A program made the position numbers and the translations under genes. This document shows positions 25,442 through 35,308 of a DNA stretch of 64,000 bases, one piece after another. The notes under the pieces were generated by a model. It worked only from the letters and a program-made list of their open reading frames with translations. It did no database searches and was not told where the DNA came from. The stretch lies in assembly GCA_947628185.1 (NCBI GenBank), contig CANQYW010000006.1, positions 1 to 64,000 of the forward strand, written 5' to 3'. How positions within the stretch are numbered: position 1 is the first letter of the stretch; the number at the start of each line of letters is the position of its first letter. Origin of the DNA: an uncultured Oscillospiraceae bacterium. GTDB taxonomy: Bacteria > Bacillota > Clostridia > Oscillospirales > Oscillospiraceae.

Positions 25442-26344
25442 ATGAGCGATATAGCAATAAAAATAGACGGCCTCACCTACTTCTACCCCGCCGACGAGGG
25501 CACGGCCCCGGTGGACGTGCTCCGGGGACTCACCCTGGAGCTGGAGTCCGGCTCCTTTACGGCGGTGCTGGGGCATAACGGCTCCGGGAAGTCCACCCTC
25601 GCCCGGCACCTCAACGCCCTCCTCCTGCCAAAGGGCGGTTCGGTTTACGTCTTCGGCATGGACACCCGCATGGAGGAGCTGGTGCTGGAGATACGCCGCC
25701 GGGTGGGGATGGTGTTCCAGAACCCGGATAACCAGATAGTCTCCAACGTGGTGGAGGAGGACGTGGCCTTCGCGCCGGAGAATTTGGGCGTCCCCTCGCC
25801 GGAGATCCGGGAGCGGGTGGACGAGGCATTGAAGATGGTGGGTATGTACGAGTTCCGCAATCACGCCCCGCACCTCCTCTCCGGCGGTCAGCGGCAGAGG
25901 ATAGCCATAGCCGGGGTGCTGGCTATGCGGCCAAAGTGCGTTGTCTTTGACGAGCCCACGGCTATGCTTGACCCCCGTGGCCGTGAGGAGGTCATGGGGA
26001 TAATATATAAGCTCCGCCGGGAGTACGGCTCCACCGTCATACTCATAACCCACCACATGGAGGAGGCCGCCAGGGCCGACCGGGTGATAGTCATGGACAG
26101 CGGCCTTGTGGCGATGGACGGCTCGCCCCGGGAGGTCTTCTCAAATGTGGAGGAGCTCTCCGCCCTGGGGCTCGACGTCCCGGAGGAGACGCGCCTTCTC
26201 TATGAGCTCCGCCGGGAGGGCCTTAATGTGCCCCTCTGCGCCCTGGACGCCCGGGAGTGCGCCGGGGCTTTAGCTAAATACTTTAAAAAAACGGGCGACA
26301 TCCCCTCCGGGAGCCGCACCGAAAGGAACGCCGATGGAAAGTAA
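25442..26344 (+). CDS. ecfA1: ECF transporter ATP-binding protein EcfA1
   Basis: A 300-residue ABC ATPase of the energy-coupling-factor module that drives vitamin or metal uptake with separate substrate-binding S components. Walker A is GHNGSGKST, the signature is LSGGQRQR and Walker B is CVVFDEPTAMLD. It overlaps the next ATPase gene by 11 bp. No S component is encoded in the window, so this is the shared group II module serving several uptake systems. Confidence 0.95.
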   Translation: MSDIAIKIDGLTYFYPADEGTAPVDVLRGLTLELESGSFTAVLGHNGSGKSTLARHLNALLLPKGGSVYVFGMDTRMEELVLEIRRRVGMVFQNPDNQIVSNVVEEDVAFAPENLGVPSPEIRERVDEALKMVGMYEFRNHAPHLLSGGQRQRIAIAGVLAMRPKCVVFDEPTAMLDPRGREEVMGIIYKLRREYGSTVILITHHMEEAARADRVIVMDSGLVAMDGSPREVFSNVEELSALGLDVPEETRLLYELRREGLNVPLCALDARECAGALAKYFKKTGDIPSGSRTERNADGK

Positions 26345-27206
26345 CCCTATACTAAGGACAGAAAATCTCTGCCACGTCTACTCCGCCGGGACGCCCTTCG
26401 AGCTGACGGCGGTGCGGGACGTGAACATCGAGGTCCACGCCGGTGAGGTCCTGGCCATAATCGGCCACACCGGTTCCGGGAAATCGACACTAATCCAGCA
26501 CCTCAACGCGCTCATCAAGCCCACCTCCGGGAGAGTGCTCTACGAGGGGCGGGACATAAACGAGTCAAAGGACTCCATAAGGGCTGTCCGGGGGAACGTG
26601 GGACTTGTGTTCCAGTACCCGGAGTACCAGCTCTTTGAGGAGACGGTATATAAAGATATTGCCTTCGGGCCCAAGAACATGAAACTCGGCGCCCAGGAGA
26701 TAGACAGGCGCGTCCGCGAGGCCGCCGGTTTCGCCGGTGTCCCGGAGGAGCTCTTGGAGCGCTCGCCCTTCGAGCTCTCCGGCGGGCAGAAGAGGCGCGT
26801 GGCGATAGCGGGCGTAATAGCAATGATGCCCCGGGTGCTGGTTCTCGACGAGCCCATGGCGGGTCTCGACCCCGCCGGACGCCGGGATATAATGGAGAAC
26901 ATCATGGGCTACCACCGGGAGACCGGCGCCGCTGTCGTGATAGTCACCCACTCCATGGAGGAGGCCGCCCGTTACGCCGGGAGGATGATAGTGATGGACC
27001 GGGGGTCCGTCGCCATGGACGGCGCGCCGGAGGAGGTCTTCTCCCACGGGGAGGAGCTCCGGGCCATGGGCCTCGAGATACCCGAGATGACGAAATTACA
27101 GATAGAGCTCCAGAAACTGGGAATAGAGCTCCGGGGGACCGTCTACACCCTGGAGCGTATGCGGGATGAACTGCTCCGCCTTGAGAGGGGGCGCCGCCGT
27201 GCTTAA
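26334..27206 (+). CDS. ecfA2: ECF transporter ATP-binding protein EcfA2
   Basis: A 290-residue partner ATPase. Walker A is GHTGSGKST, the Q-loop is VFQYPEYQLFEE, the signature is LSGGQKRR and Walker B is VLVLDEPMAGLD. It forms a heterodimer with EcfA1 that couples to EcfT. Start and stop overlap both neighbours (11 bp with ecfA1, 8 bp with ecfT), showing tight translational coupling. Confidence 0.95.
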   Translation: MESNPILRTENLCHVYSAGTPFELTAVRDVNIEVHAGEVLAIIGHTGSGKSTLIQHLNALIKPTSGRVLYEGRDINESKDSIRAVRGNVGLVFQYPEYQLFEETVYKDIAFGPKNMKLGAQEIDRRVREAAGFAGVPEELLERSPFELSGGQKRRVAIAGVIAMMPRVLVLDEPMAGLDPAGRRDIMENIMGYHRETGAAVVIVTHSMEEAARYAGRMIVMDRGSVAMDGAPEEVFSHGEELRAMGLEIPEMTKLQIELQKLGIELRGTVYTLERMRDELLRLERGRRRA

Positions 27207-28002
27207 AGACATAACTCTCGGGCAGTACTTCCCAGGGGACACCGTTATACACCGCTTAGACCCCAGGACGAAGATCCTGGTGCTCATAGTCTATATTACG
27301 GCGCTCTTCTTCGCGGAGACGCCCGTCACCTACGCCCTGATGGCCCTCTGCCTCGCCGCCGCCATATGGATCTCGCGGATAAAGCTCTCCGTCATGGTAC
27401 GGGGACTAAAGCCCCTGGTGCTGGTCATAGTTCTCACAAGCATATTAAATATCCTCTATACCAAGGGTGAGCCGCTTTTTAGTTTCTGGATAATAACCGT
27501 GACCCGCGAGGGCGTCATGAACGCCGTCAAGATATCCGTGAGGATAATAATGCTCGTCATGGGGACGTTCATGCTGACGTACACCACCTCGCCCATCATG
27601 CTCACCTACGGGCTGGAGCTTCTGATGGGGCCACTAAAGAAATTGAAGGTCCCCGTCCACGAGCTTGCCATGATGATGAGCATGGCCCTGCGGCTCATAC
27701 CGACGCTCATAGAGGAGACGGACAAGATAATCTCCGCCCAGAAGGCAAGAGGCGCGGAGTTTGACACGGGCAATCTATTTGAGAAGGCCCGGGCGATGCT
27801 GCCGATATTGGTGCCGCTTTTTATCTCCGCCTTCCGCCGCGCGGACGAGCTGGCCACGGCCATGGAGGCCCGCTGTTACCACGGCGGTGAGAACCGCACG
27901 AGGCTCAATGTGCTGAAACTGCGCCTCCGGGACGGCATGGCCCTGGGGCTCAGCGCCGCGGTCCTGGGCGGGGTCATCGTGCTTGTGAACATGGGCATTT
28001 GA
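27199..28002 (+). CDS. ecfT: ECF transporter transmembrane protein EcfT
   Basis: A 267-residue membrane protein with several hydrophobic helices in its first half. It carries the two coupling motifs that contact the ATPases, KARGAEFD and MEARCYHGG; the second has ARC where many members have ARG. The start is GTG at 27199, overlapping the ecfA2 stop and preceded by GAGAGGGGG. An ATG 33 bp earlier lies inside ecfA2 and is less likely. It is followed by truA, the standard Firmicutes order. Confidence 0.94.
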   Translation: MLKDITLGQYFPGDTVIHRLDPRTKILVLIVYITALFFAETPVTYALMALCLAAAIWISRIKLSVMVRGLKPLVLVIVLTSILNILYTKGEPLFSFWIITVTREGVMNAVKISVRIIMLVMGTFMLTYTTSPIMLTYGLELLMGPLKKLKVPVHELAMMMSMALRLIPTLIEETDKIISAQKARGAEFDTGNLFEKARAMLPILVPLFISAFRRADELATAMEARCYHGGENRTRLNVLKLRLRDGMALGLSAAVLGGVIVLVNMGI

Positions 28003-28011
28003 GGTGCGAAA

Positions 28012-28776
28012 ATGAGAAATATAGCCATTCGCCTCACATACGACGGCACCGCCTACCACGGCTGGCAGATCCAGAGGGACGACGTCACCGTGGCGGGGGA
28101 GGTGGAGCGGGCGCTCCGGCGGCTGACGGGCCGGGAGACCCGGGTCACCGGCTGCGGGAGGACCGACGCCGGAGTCCACGCCCTCAGGTACTGCGCGAAC
28201 TTCCGCTCCGACTCCACCATCCCCATGGAGAGGTTCCCCCTGGCGCTAAATCCCTACCTCCCCGAGGATATCGTTTGCACAGCGGCGGTGGAGGCCCCGG
28301 AGGACTTCAACGCCATACTCTCCTGCCGCCGGAAGGAGTACACCTACAGGATACTAAACTCCCGTTTCCGGGACCCGCTGGAGAGGAACAGGGCGTACTT
28401 TTATCCGATCCCACTGAAACTTGACGTCATGGAGCGGGCCGCCTCCATGTTCGTGGGCACCCACGACTTCGCGGCAGTGCGGTCCGTGGGCACCGAGACC
28501 AAGACCACCGTGAGGACCATATATTACTGCGACATCGCGCGCGACGGCGACATCGTCACCATGCGGGTCTGCGCCGACGGTTTCCTATATAATATGGTCC
28601 GGGCGATAATGGGCACTGTCATTTACTGCTCGGAGGGCAAGCTCCGGCCTGAGGACATCCCGGCGCTCCTTGAGACCCGGGACCGGCGGCTCACCGGCCC
28701 CACCGTGCCGCCCCAGGGGCTATATTTGAGCGGAGTTGTGTATGACGGCGGCGTGGGGCGCATGATGGAGCCCTGA
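28012..28776 (+). CDS. truA: tRNA pseudouridine(38-40) synthase TruA
   Basis: A 254-residue enzyme that isomerises uridine at positions 38-40 of the tRNA anticodon stem. The catalytic aspartate is D52 in GCGRTDAGVHA. Other family elements are LTYDGTAYHGWQ at the start and FLYNMVRAIMGT near the end. It lies 9 bp after ecfT and is the last gene of that operon. Confidence 0.97.
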   Translation: MRNIAIRLTYDGTAYHGWQIQRDDVTVAGEVERALRRLTGRETRVTGCGRTDAGVHALRYCANFRSDSTIPMERFPLALNPYLPEDIVCTAAVEAPEDFNAILSCRRKEYTYRILNSRFRDPLERNRAYFYPIPLKLDVMERAASMFVGTHDFAAVRSVGTETKTTVRTIYYCDIARDGDIVTMRVCADGFLYNMVRAIMGTVIYCSEGKLRPEDIPALLETRDRRLTGPTVPPQGLYLSGVVYDGGVGRMMEP

Positions 28777-28833
28777 GACCGCGGTATTTTATCAAAAAAT
28801 ATCTTTTGGCGGCCATCAAAATAATATCTTAAT

Positions 28834-28862
28834 TTGCAAATTATTAACTAATGTGATAAAAT
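28834..28862 (+). promoter_or_regulatory. candidate promoter of the DUF5711 gene
   Basis: TTGCAA (28834-28839), a 17-bp spacer and TAAAAT (28857-28862), in an AT-rich gap after truA. A second possible -10 box, TATGAT, lies at 28865-28870. Confidence 0.4.
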
Positions 28863-28908
28863 GGTATGATACAATAAGTGTGGAGAGATATCTCCCTTGG
28901 AGCATTGT

Positions 28909-30012
28909 ATGGACGAGAGGCGACAGAAAAAAAGAGGGTTCCTCCGGGCGGCGGCGGTCGCTCTGCTTGTGGCGGCGGCGGTGCTGGCAGTGGCGCTGGC
29001 GGTGAAGAGCCAGCAGCAGGGCGGCATCGACGGGGTGTGGGACTCCATAACGGGCGTTGAGCGGGCCGAGGCGTTTTTCTATGATAACGCCGCCGGGGGC
29101 TCCTTCGCGTGGTTTGACGGCGGCCTCGCCGTCATGAGCAACGCGGGGCTGTACGTGTACGACAAGGCCGGGGAGCTCGACTTCTCCCGGCTCTTCACCT
29201 ACTCCTCCCCGGCGATGAGCGTGGATGGGGGTTACGGCGCGGCCTACGACACCGGCGGCAACTCCGTCATATTCTTCGGCGAGGACGGCGTAATTGAGGA
29301 CGTGGTCACCGAGGAGCGGGTGGTCTCCGCCACGGTGAACTCCAGCGGATACCTGGCGGTGTCCACGGAGGAGAGCGGGTACTTCGGCTCGGTGACAGTC
29401 TACAACTCCGCCGGGACGGCCATCTACAGGTGGATGGCGGGCGCCGGGCGGGTGCTCTTAGCGCGGGTCAGGGGTTCAGACAGGATGCTGGCGGTGACCA
29501 TCGGCGACGGCGGAAGCCGGATAGTTGAGTACACCTTTGATAGCACAGATCTGGCGCACGAGTACACCGTGGATGAACTCGTCATTGACGCCCTCTACAC
29601 CGACGACGGCGTGACCCTCGTCACCACCGGCGGGCTCATCGGCCTCGACGATAAGCTCGCGGAGGAGTGGCGGTACGATTTTGAGGGCCGGTACTTAAAG
29701 GCATACGTTCTGAGCCGCAAGGGCGCCACCCTCGCCCTGGCAGACTTCCAGGTGGGCGGCGGCGGGGAGATAGTCTCGGTCTCCGACTCCGGCAAGGCCG
29801 GAGGCAGTGCCCCGTACGTCGGAGAGCTCGACTCCCTGGACGCCGTGTCCTCAGGCGCGGTGGCCCTCGTCTCCGGGCGGGTGACGCGGTACGACGGGGA
29901 TCTTAGGGGAGTGGCTGAGTTTGAGGCCGATCCCGGGACGGAGCGGGTGCTCATGTGGACGGACGGCGTCCTCTGCGCGGGACCCTTTTCCGCGTACCTG
30001 CACGGCAACTAA
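28909..30012 (+). CDS. DUF5711 family membrane-anchored beta-propeller protein
   Basis: A 367-residue protein with a basic N-terminus and one membrane helix (about residues 12-35), then an extracytoplasmic domain made of repeated short beta strands with GGNSV, NSSGYLAV and similar turns, consistent with a propeller. DUF5711 proteins are widespread in Firmicutes, often near cvpA, and have no known role. The ATG at 28909 has GGAG six bases upstream; the TTG at 28897 is less likely. It precedes cvpA. Confidence 0.75.
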   Translation: MDERRQKKRGFLRAAAVALLVAAAVLAVALAVKSQQQGGIDGVWDSITGVERAEAFFYDNAAGGSFAWFDGGLAVMSNAGLYVYDKAGELDFSRLFTYSSPAMSVDGGYGAAYDTGGNSVIFFGEDGVIEDVVTEERVVSATVNSSGYLAVSTEESGYFGSVTVYNSAGTAIYRWMAGAGRVLLARVRGSDRMLAVTIGDGGSRIVEYTFDSTDLAHEYTVDELVIDALYTDDGVTLVTTGGLIGLDDKLAEEWRYDFEGRYLKAYVLSRKGATLALADFQVGGGGEIVSVSDSGKAGGSAPYVGELDSLDAVSSGAVALVSGRVTRYDGDLRGVAEFEADPGTERVLMWTDGVLCAGPFSAYLHGN

Positions 30013-30034
30013 GCGGCCGGTTTTGGCTAATTCG

Positions 30035-30058
30035 CAATAATATTGCAATAATATTCGC
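30035..30058. repeat. tandem GCAATAATATT repeat before cvpA
   Basis: An 11-bp AT-rich word, GCAATAATATT, occurs twice in direct tandem in the 125-bp gap between the DUF5711 gene and cvpA. It may be a regulator site or curvature element. No clear promoter was identified around it. Confidence 0.4.
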
Positions 30059-30137
30059 TATATTATCTGCAAATATATTTAACATAGGCGATACTTATCC
30101 GGCGGCAATAATTTACGAATTTTGAAGGAGAAGGACT

Positions 30138-30881
30138 ATGGGCTATGTCATAGATGTGGCGCTCGTAGCTATCGTTTTGCTTTGCGCCTGGCGGGGTTTC
30201 CGCACGGGGATAATAAACGGAGTCATATGGATAGCGGCGATTGCGGTATCGGTGTACGGCGCGAACTTAGCCGCCAACGCCTACTACGCCGAGTTCACGG
30301 ACATGCTGGAGCCCTTCGCCGTGGGCGTTGTGGAGAATACCCTCCGGGGCGACGAGGAGGAGCCGGAGGACGGTACCGCCAACAGCGGCGAGGCCGGTGT
30401 CCCCTCGGCGGTGAGTTTCGTCACCGTGCCGAACTCCACCAAGGACCTCAGCTCCTACGACGCCTCCATGCTCGTTCTGACGAAACTTGGCTTTATCGAG
30501 GGCGTGGCCTCGCCCATAGCGGAGGAGATATCCGCTCGCCACAGGAGCGTTGACAACGACATGATAAACGACCTCACGGACATCATATGCGACCGGGTGG
30601 CGTTCGTGGCAATTTTCGGAATAGCCTTTGCCCTCATATCTATAATATTTATGGTGATAGGCAACATCCTGGACTTCTCTTTCGGCATACCGGGGCATGA
30701 GAACCTGAACCACGTGACAGGCGCGGCGCTGGGGATAATTCGGGGTCTCATGATAGTCATGGTGCTGGGGTGTCTGGGCCGGTACCTGGGCATACTCATC
30801 CCCAAGGCGGCGGAGGAGGGCAACGCCCTCTGGAGGCACGTGGTGGAGGTGAACCGGGTGGCGGAGATACTTCACCTCTAA
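30138..30881 (+). CDS. cvpA: CvpA family membrane protein
   Basis: A 247-residue protein with membrane helices at about 5-45 and again in the C-terminal half (near residues 155-180 and 195-220). The N-terminal MGYVIDVALVAIVLLCAWRG is typical of CvpA. Between the helices is an acidic, probably extracytoplasmic, stretch of about 80 residues. CvpA proteins are linked to colicin V export and envelope stress, with no firm biochemical role. GAAGGAGAAGG precedes the start. Confidence 0.85.
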   Translation: MGYVIDVALVAIVLLCAWRGFRTGIINGVIWIAAIAVSVYGANLAANAYYAEFTDMLEPFAVGVVENTLRGDEEEPEDGTANSGEAGVPSAVSFVTVPNSTKDLSSYDASMLVLTKLGFIEGVASPIAEEISARHRSVDNDMINDLTDIICDRVAFVAIFGIAFALISIIFMVIGNILDFSFGIPGHENLNHVTGAALGIIRGLMIVMVLGCLGRYLGILIPKAAEEGNALWRHVVEVNRVAEILHL

Positions 30882-30932
30882 TAGAAGTCCGGGCCGGCGC
30901 GGGATGAGAACAGCGAAAGGAAGAGAGTGCGT

Positions 30933-31475
30933 ATGAAAAACGTCCCGAACATCATATCGTCATTTAGGATAGCCCTGACGCCCGTCTTCGTGGCGGCGTT
31001 CGTCTGGGGCGGGGAGCAGGGCGGTATTTTGGCGGCGCTGGTGTTTCTGCTGGCGGCGCTGTCGGATTTTCTCGATGGGTACCTGGCAAGGCGGTTCCAG
31101 TGCACATCGGAGCTGGGCAAGATCCTGGACCCCGCCGGCGACAAGCTCATGACTCTGGCGCTGGTGGCGTGCCTGGCCCACCGGCAGATAATACCCGAGT
31201 GGGTGCTCTGGTTCTTTTTGGCGAAGGAACTGCTGACCACCGTCGGGAGCCTGTTCCTCCGTGGCAGGGTGGTGAAGGAGGTGCCGGCCTCCAATATCTT
31301 CGGCAAGGTGACCACCTTCTCGCTGTTCACCGTGGGGCTGGTGCTGATGATCTTTGACGTGTCCCGCTCTGTCGCCACGGCGCTCATGGTGATGACTGTC
31401 CTTTTGGCCACGGCGGCGCTCCTCAGCTACGCCCTGACCTTCGCGGGGATATGGAAAAAACATAGGAGCAACTAA
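30933..31475 (+). CDS. pgsA: CDP-diacylglycerol-glycerol-3-phosphate 3-phosphatidyltransferase
   Basis: A 180-residue membrane enzyme of phosphatidylglycerol synthesis. The CDP-alcohol phosphotransferase signature D-G-x2-A-R-x8-G-x3-D-x3-D is complete, running from DGYLARR to DPAGDKL around residues 42-64. The start at 30933 is favoured over a GTG six bases upstream by the GGAAGAGAG spacing. It lies 51 bp after cvpA and just before the Clp ATPase gene. Confidence 0.94.
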   Translation: MKNVPNIISSFRIALTPVFVAAFVWGGEQGGILAALVFLLAALSDFLDGYLARRFQCTSELGKILDPAGDKLMTLALVACLAHRQIIPEWVLWFFLAKELLTTVGSLFLRGRVVKEVPASNIFGKVTTFSLFTVGLVLMIFDVSRSVATALMVMTVLLATAALLSYALTFAGIWKKHRSN

Positions 31476-31498
31476 TAAGTATTTCTTGAGGAGAGATT

Positions 31499-33829
31499 AT
31501 GCAGCCTACACTTTGTTCCCACTGCCACAAGAATGTGGCGGTGATATTCATAACTAAGATAGAGAACGGCAAGACCACGAACGAGGGCCTGTGCCTCAAG
31601 TGCGCCCGGGAGCTGAACATCAAGCCCGTGGACGACATAATGAAGAAGATGGGCATAACCGACGAGGACCTTGACACCATAGCCGGGGAGATGATGGAGG
31701 CATTCGGCGGCGTGGAGGAGCTGCCCGAGGTCTCCGACGGCGAGGACGAGGAGGACGAAGCCGGCAAGACCGCCACCTTCCCCTTTTTAAGTAAGCTCTT
31801 CGGCAACAACTCCCCCCCGGACCCGGGACCCAGCCCCGCCCCCGACCGGGGACAGGATAAGCGCCAGCCCCGGGACAACCGGGACCGGGACAGAAAGCGC
31901 AAGTACCTCGACACCTACTGCATATCCCTGACGGCCCGGGCCCGGGAGGGCAAGCTCGACCGCCTCATAGGCCGCGAGGAGGAGATGGAGCGGGTCATAC
32001 AGATACTCAACCGCCGCCAGAAGAATAACCCCTGCCTCATCGGCGAGCCGGGCGTGGGCAAGACGGCCATCGCGGAGGGCTTAGCCCAGAGGATAGAGGC
32101 GGGTGATGTGCCCTACAAGCTCCGGGACAAGGAGGTATACCTCCTGGACCTCACGTCCCTCGTGGCGGGGACCCAATTTAGGGGTCAGTTCGAGTCCAGA
32201 ATGAAGGGACTCATAGAGGAGATAAAGCGCGTCGGCAACATAATCCTCGTCATCGACGAGGTCCACAACTTGGTGGGCGCCGGCGACGCGGAGGGCTCCA
32301 TGAACGCCGCCAATATCCTAAAACCCGCCCTCTCCCGGGGCGAGATACAGGTCATCGGCGCCACCACCTTCACGGAGTACCGCAAGCACATTGAGAAGGA
32401 CACGGCCCTGGAGCGGCGTTTCCAGCCGGTGACTGTAACCGAGCCCTCCGTGGAGGACGCCATTGAGATAATAAAGGGCATATCCCACTACTACGAGACG
32501 TTCCACGGCGTCAGGATCTCGGACGCCATGTGCCGCCAGGCGGTGATACTCTCCGAGAGGTATATAACCGACCGGTTCCTGCCGGATAAGGCTATCGACC
32601 TCATAGACGAGGCGTGTTCGGACGTGAACCTGCGCTCAAAGAATTACGCCCGCCTTGCGGAGATAGAGAAGGAGCTGGCGGACATCGCCAAGGAGCGGGA
32701 GATGCTTTTGGAGCGCCCGGAGGGCGACAAGGGCATGTACGGCGAGGAGGATTACGCGCGTCTCGCGCGGCTCCGTGGCCGGGAGATAACGATCTCAGAT
32801 GAGAAACTGCGGCTCCAGTCCGAGGGTATGCCGGAGCTGGGGCTCGACAATTTTGCCAGGATCATAGAGCTCTGGACCAAGATACCCGCCTCCAGCATAA
32901 GGGAGGATGAGCACAAGAAACTGGCCCACTTAGGTGACCGGCTGCGGGAGCACATCGTGGGCCAGGACGAGGCGATAGACGCCGTCTGCGCCGCCATTAA
33001 GCGGAACCGCGTGGGCATATCGCTGAAACATAAGCCGGTGAGTTTCATCTTCGTGGGCTCCACGGGCGTGGGCAAGACGGAGCTTGTGAAACGCCTGGCG
33101 GAGGATATGTTCCACGCGCCGGAGTCGCTCATAAGGCTCGATATGTCGGAGTTCATGGAGAAGTTCTCCGTCTCGCGCCTCATAGGTTCGCCCCCGGGGT
33201 ATGTGGGCTACGACGAGGCCGGACAGTTGACGGAGAAGATCCGCCGCAAGCCCTACTCCGTGGTGCTCTTCGACGAGATCGAGAAGGCACACCCGGACGT
33301 CATGAACATACTCCTCCAGATCCTGGACGACGGCCGCATCACCGACGCCCAGGGCCGGACGGTGAACTTCGAGAACACCATCATCATTATGACCACAAAC
33401 GCCGGCAGCGAGAGACGCGGCGGCGGGACCGTGGGTTTCGGCGGCTCGGTGAACGACATGGACCGGGAGAGGACCATGCGGGCCCTCAGGGAGTTCCTGC
33501 GCCCCGAGTTCATAAACCGTGTGGATGAGGTGGTGTACTTCAACCACCTGTCGGAGGAGAACTTCCGCGGCATCGCAAGACTAATGCTCGACGAGCTCAA
33601 GACAGGCATGGCGGAGCGGGCCATGAGACTTGAGTACGACGAGAGCGTTGTGGACTACCTGGTGCGCAAGTCCTACTCCCTTGAGTACGGCGCCAGGAAC
33701 CTCCGCCGCACCATCCAGAAGGACATAGAGGATAAGATCGCCAGCGAGCTCATAGATAACTACGACCGGGAGCTCACCCGCGTGGGTGTCACTGCCCAGG
33801 ACGGCGGCATAACGGTCATCGTGGCGTGA
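31499..33829 (+). CDS. clpC: Clp-type AAA+ unfoldase with N-terminal McsA-like zinc finger
   Basis: A 776-residue double-AAA unfoldase. Residues 1-40 hold two CxxC pairs (C6/C9 and C32/C35) in a McsA/UvrB-like zinc-ribbon context, and the normal Clp N-domain repeats are missing. A Pro/Asp-rich linker (about 75-135) follows. AAA1 has [13 protein letters not shown] and AAA2 has [12 protein letters not shown], with Walker [18 protein letters not shown] near residue 645 fits the loop that docks on ClpP. A UVR-like middle element lies near residue 390. The usual ctsR-mcsA-mcsB neighbours are absent. The gene symbol is the nearest fit only. Confidence 0.88.
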   Translation: MQPTLCSHCHKNVAVIFITKIENGKTTNEGLCLKCARELNIKPVDDIMKKMGITDEDLDTIAGEMMEAFGGVEELPEVSDGEDEEDEAGKTATFPFLSKLFGNNSPPDPGPSPAPDRGQDKRQPRDNRDRDRKRKYLDTYCISLTARAREGKLDRLIGREEEMERVIQILNRRQKNNPCLIGEPGVGKTAIAEGLAQRIEAGDVPYKLRDKEVYLLDLTSLVAGTQFRGQFESRMKGLIEEIKRVGNIILVIDEVHNLVGAGDAEGSMNAANILKPALSRGEIQVIGATTFTEYRKHIEKDTALERRFQPVTVTEPSVEDAIEIIKGISHYYETFHGVRISDAMCRQAVILSERYITDRFLPDKAIDLIDEACSDVNLRSKNYARLAEIEKELADIAKEREMLLERPEGDKGMYGEEDYARLARLRGREITISDEKLRLQSEGMPELGLDNFARIIELWTKIPASSIREDEHKKLAHLGDRLREHIVGQDEAIDAVCAAIKRNRVGISLKHKPVSFIFVGSTGVGKTELVKRLAEDMFHAPESLIRLDMSEFMEKFSVSRLIGSPPGYVGYDEAGQLTEKIRRKPYSVVLFDEIEKAHPDVMNILLQILDDGRITDAQGRTVNFENTIIIMTTNAGSERRGGGTVGFGGSVNDMDRERTMRALREFLRPEFINRVDEVVYFNHLSEENFRGIARLMLDELKTGMAERAMRLEYDESVVDYLVRKSYSLEYGARNLRRTIQKDIEDKIASELIDNYDRELTRVGVTAQDGGITVIVA

Positions 33830-33869
33830 GCGCAAGGCGTCACGCGAATTAACATCATATGAAAGGATA

Positions 33870-33892
33870 AAGCCGAGGCCGTACCTCGGCTT
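33870..33892 (+). terminator. terminator after the Clp ATPase gene
   Basis: AAGCCGAGG (33870-33878) pairs with CCTCGGCTT (33884-33892), loop of five, followed by TATTTGAAT. It reaches close to the next start codon. Confidence 0.85.
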
Positions 33893-33903
33893 TATTTGAA
33901 TAG

Positions 33904-35265
33904 ATGGCAGAGATAGTAAAAAATGGAATATTGTCCCTCCGTTGTGAGGGGTACACCTCCGACGGCTCCGGCGTCGCCCGGGCGGATGGGCGGGTTGTGT
34001 TCGTGCCGCGGTTTATTAAAGGTGAGTTGGCCCGGGTGAAAATTTTGAAGGCGGGCAAGAACGTCTCCTACGGCGCGGTCCAGGAGCTCCTGGAGCCCTC
34101 CCCCCACAGGCTGACGCCCGACTGCCCGGTCTTTGGCCGCTGCGGCGGCTGCGGACTGCGCCACATGGACTACGGGGAGGAACTGCGCTTTAAACTCGGG
34201 AAGGTGAACGACTGCCTCCGGCGGATAGGCGGCGCGGAGATCGGGGCGGAGGAGATAGTCCCCTCCCCGTCGGTGGACTTTTACCGAAATAAGACCATCT
34301 ACACGGTGAGCCGGGAGGACGGCCGGGCAGTCACCGGCTTTTACCGGCCCAGGAGCCACGACGTGGTGGCGGTGGAGCGGTGCCGCGTCGAGTCGGAGTA
34401 CGCCTCCCGTGCCGCCGGGGCCGTGCGGGAGTGGATGGACAGATACGGCGTGCCGGAATTTGACGCCGCCACAGGCCGGGGCGTGCGGCGGGTATTCTGC
34501 CGTTTCGGCGAGGCCACGGGTCAGGGCCAGGTGACGCTGGTGACGGGCCGGGGAAACCTCCCCAACTCAGCGGAGCTCGTGGAGGCGGTACTCAGGGCCT
34601 GCCCGGAGACGGTTGGCATACTTCGCAATATAAATCCCGCCCCCGGCGACACGGTGCTGGGGCGGGAGTTCACGCTCATGTGGGGCCGGGAGGAGTTGGA
34701 GGACAGGCTCTCGGGCCTCGCTTTCAGCATATCCCCTGGGGCGTTCTACCAGGTGAATAGGGGCGGCGCGGAGCGGCTCTACGAGCGGGCCATCGAGCTC
34801 GCCGGCCTCACGGGCCGGGAGAGGGTGCTGGACCTCTACTGCGGCACAGGCACGATAACGCTGCTCCTGGCGAGGTCCGCCGCCGAGGCCGTGGGCGTGG
34901 AGATAGTGGAGAGTGCCGTCAAGAGCGCCAGGGCCAACGCCGCAAAAAACGGCGCGGGGAACGTGCGTTTCCTCTGCGGCGACGCCGGTGAGGTGACGGG
35001 GGAGCTCCTGTCCCAGGGTTTCAGGCCGGATGTGGTGACGGTGGACCCGCCGAGGAAGGGCCTCCTGCCCGACGCGGCGGGCGTCATAGCGTCGATGGCG
35101 CCGGAGCGGATAGTCTACATCTCCTGCGACCCCGCCACCCTCGCCCGGGACATAAAGGAGCTCACCGCCCTCGGCTACACCCCCAAAAAGGCCGTGGCCG
35201 TAGACATGTTCCCCCGCACCCCGCATGTGGAGACGGTGGTGATGGTGTCACGGGTCAAGGACTGA
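33904..35265 (+). CDS. rlmD: 23S rRNA uracil-C5 methyltransferase RlmD/RlmCD-type
   Basis: A 453-residue RumA-like enzyme. An N-terminal TRAM domain (about 1-60) is followed by an Fe-S site with C74, C80 and C83 in CPVFGRCGGCG and a fourth cysteine further along. The SAM site is VLDLYCGTGTITLL, and the catalytic cysteine is in VYISCDPATLARD near residue 408. It methylates U1939 and possibly U747 of 23S rRNA; Firmicutes enzymes often do both. The terminator just upstream suggests its own transcription unit. Confidence 0.95.
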   Translation: MAEIVKNGILSLRCEGYTSDGSGVARADGRVVFVPRFIKGELARVKILKAGKNVSYGAVQELLEPSPHRLTPDCPVFGRCGGCGLRHMDYGEELRFKLGKVNDCLRRIGGAEIGAEEIVPSPSVDFYRNKTIYTVSREDGRAVTGFYRPRSHDVVAVERCRVESEYASRAAGAVREWMDRYGVPEFDAATGRGVRRVFCRFGEATGQGQVTLVTGRGNLPNSAELVEAVLRACPETVGILRNINPAPGDTVLGREFTLMWGREELEDRLSGLAFSISPGAFYQVNRGGAERLYERAIELAGLTGRERVLDLYCGTGTITLLLARSAAEAVGVEIVESAVKSARANAAKNGAGNVRFLCGDAGEVTGELLSQGFRPDVVTVDPPRKGLLPDAAGVIASMAPERIVYISCDPATLARDIKELTALGYTPKKAVAVDMFPRTPHVETVVMVSRVKD

Positions 35266-35308
35266 CCGCTGCGGTATCAAAACTGCCTGAGATAAGGGAG
35301 GTCATGAC

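Noticed and set aside
28897-28908. TTG start giving MEHC at the front of the DUF5711 protein
   Set aside because: GGAG is inside this stretch and is well placed for the ATG at 28909.
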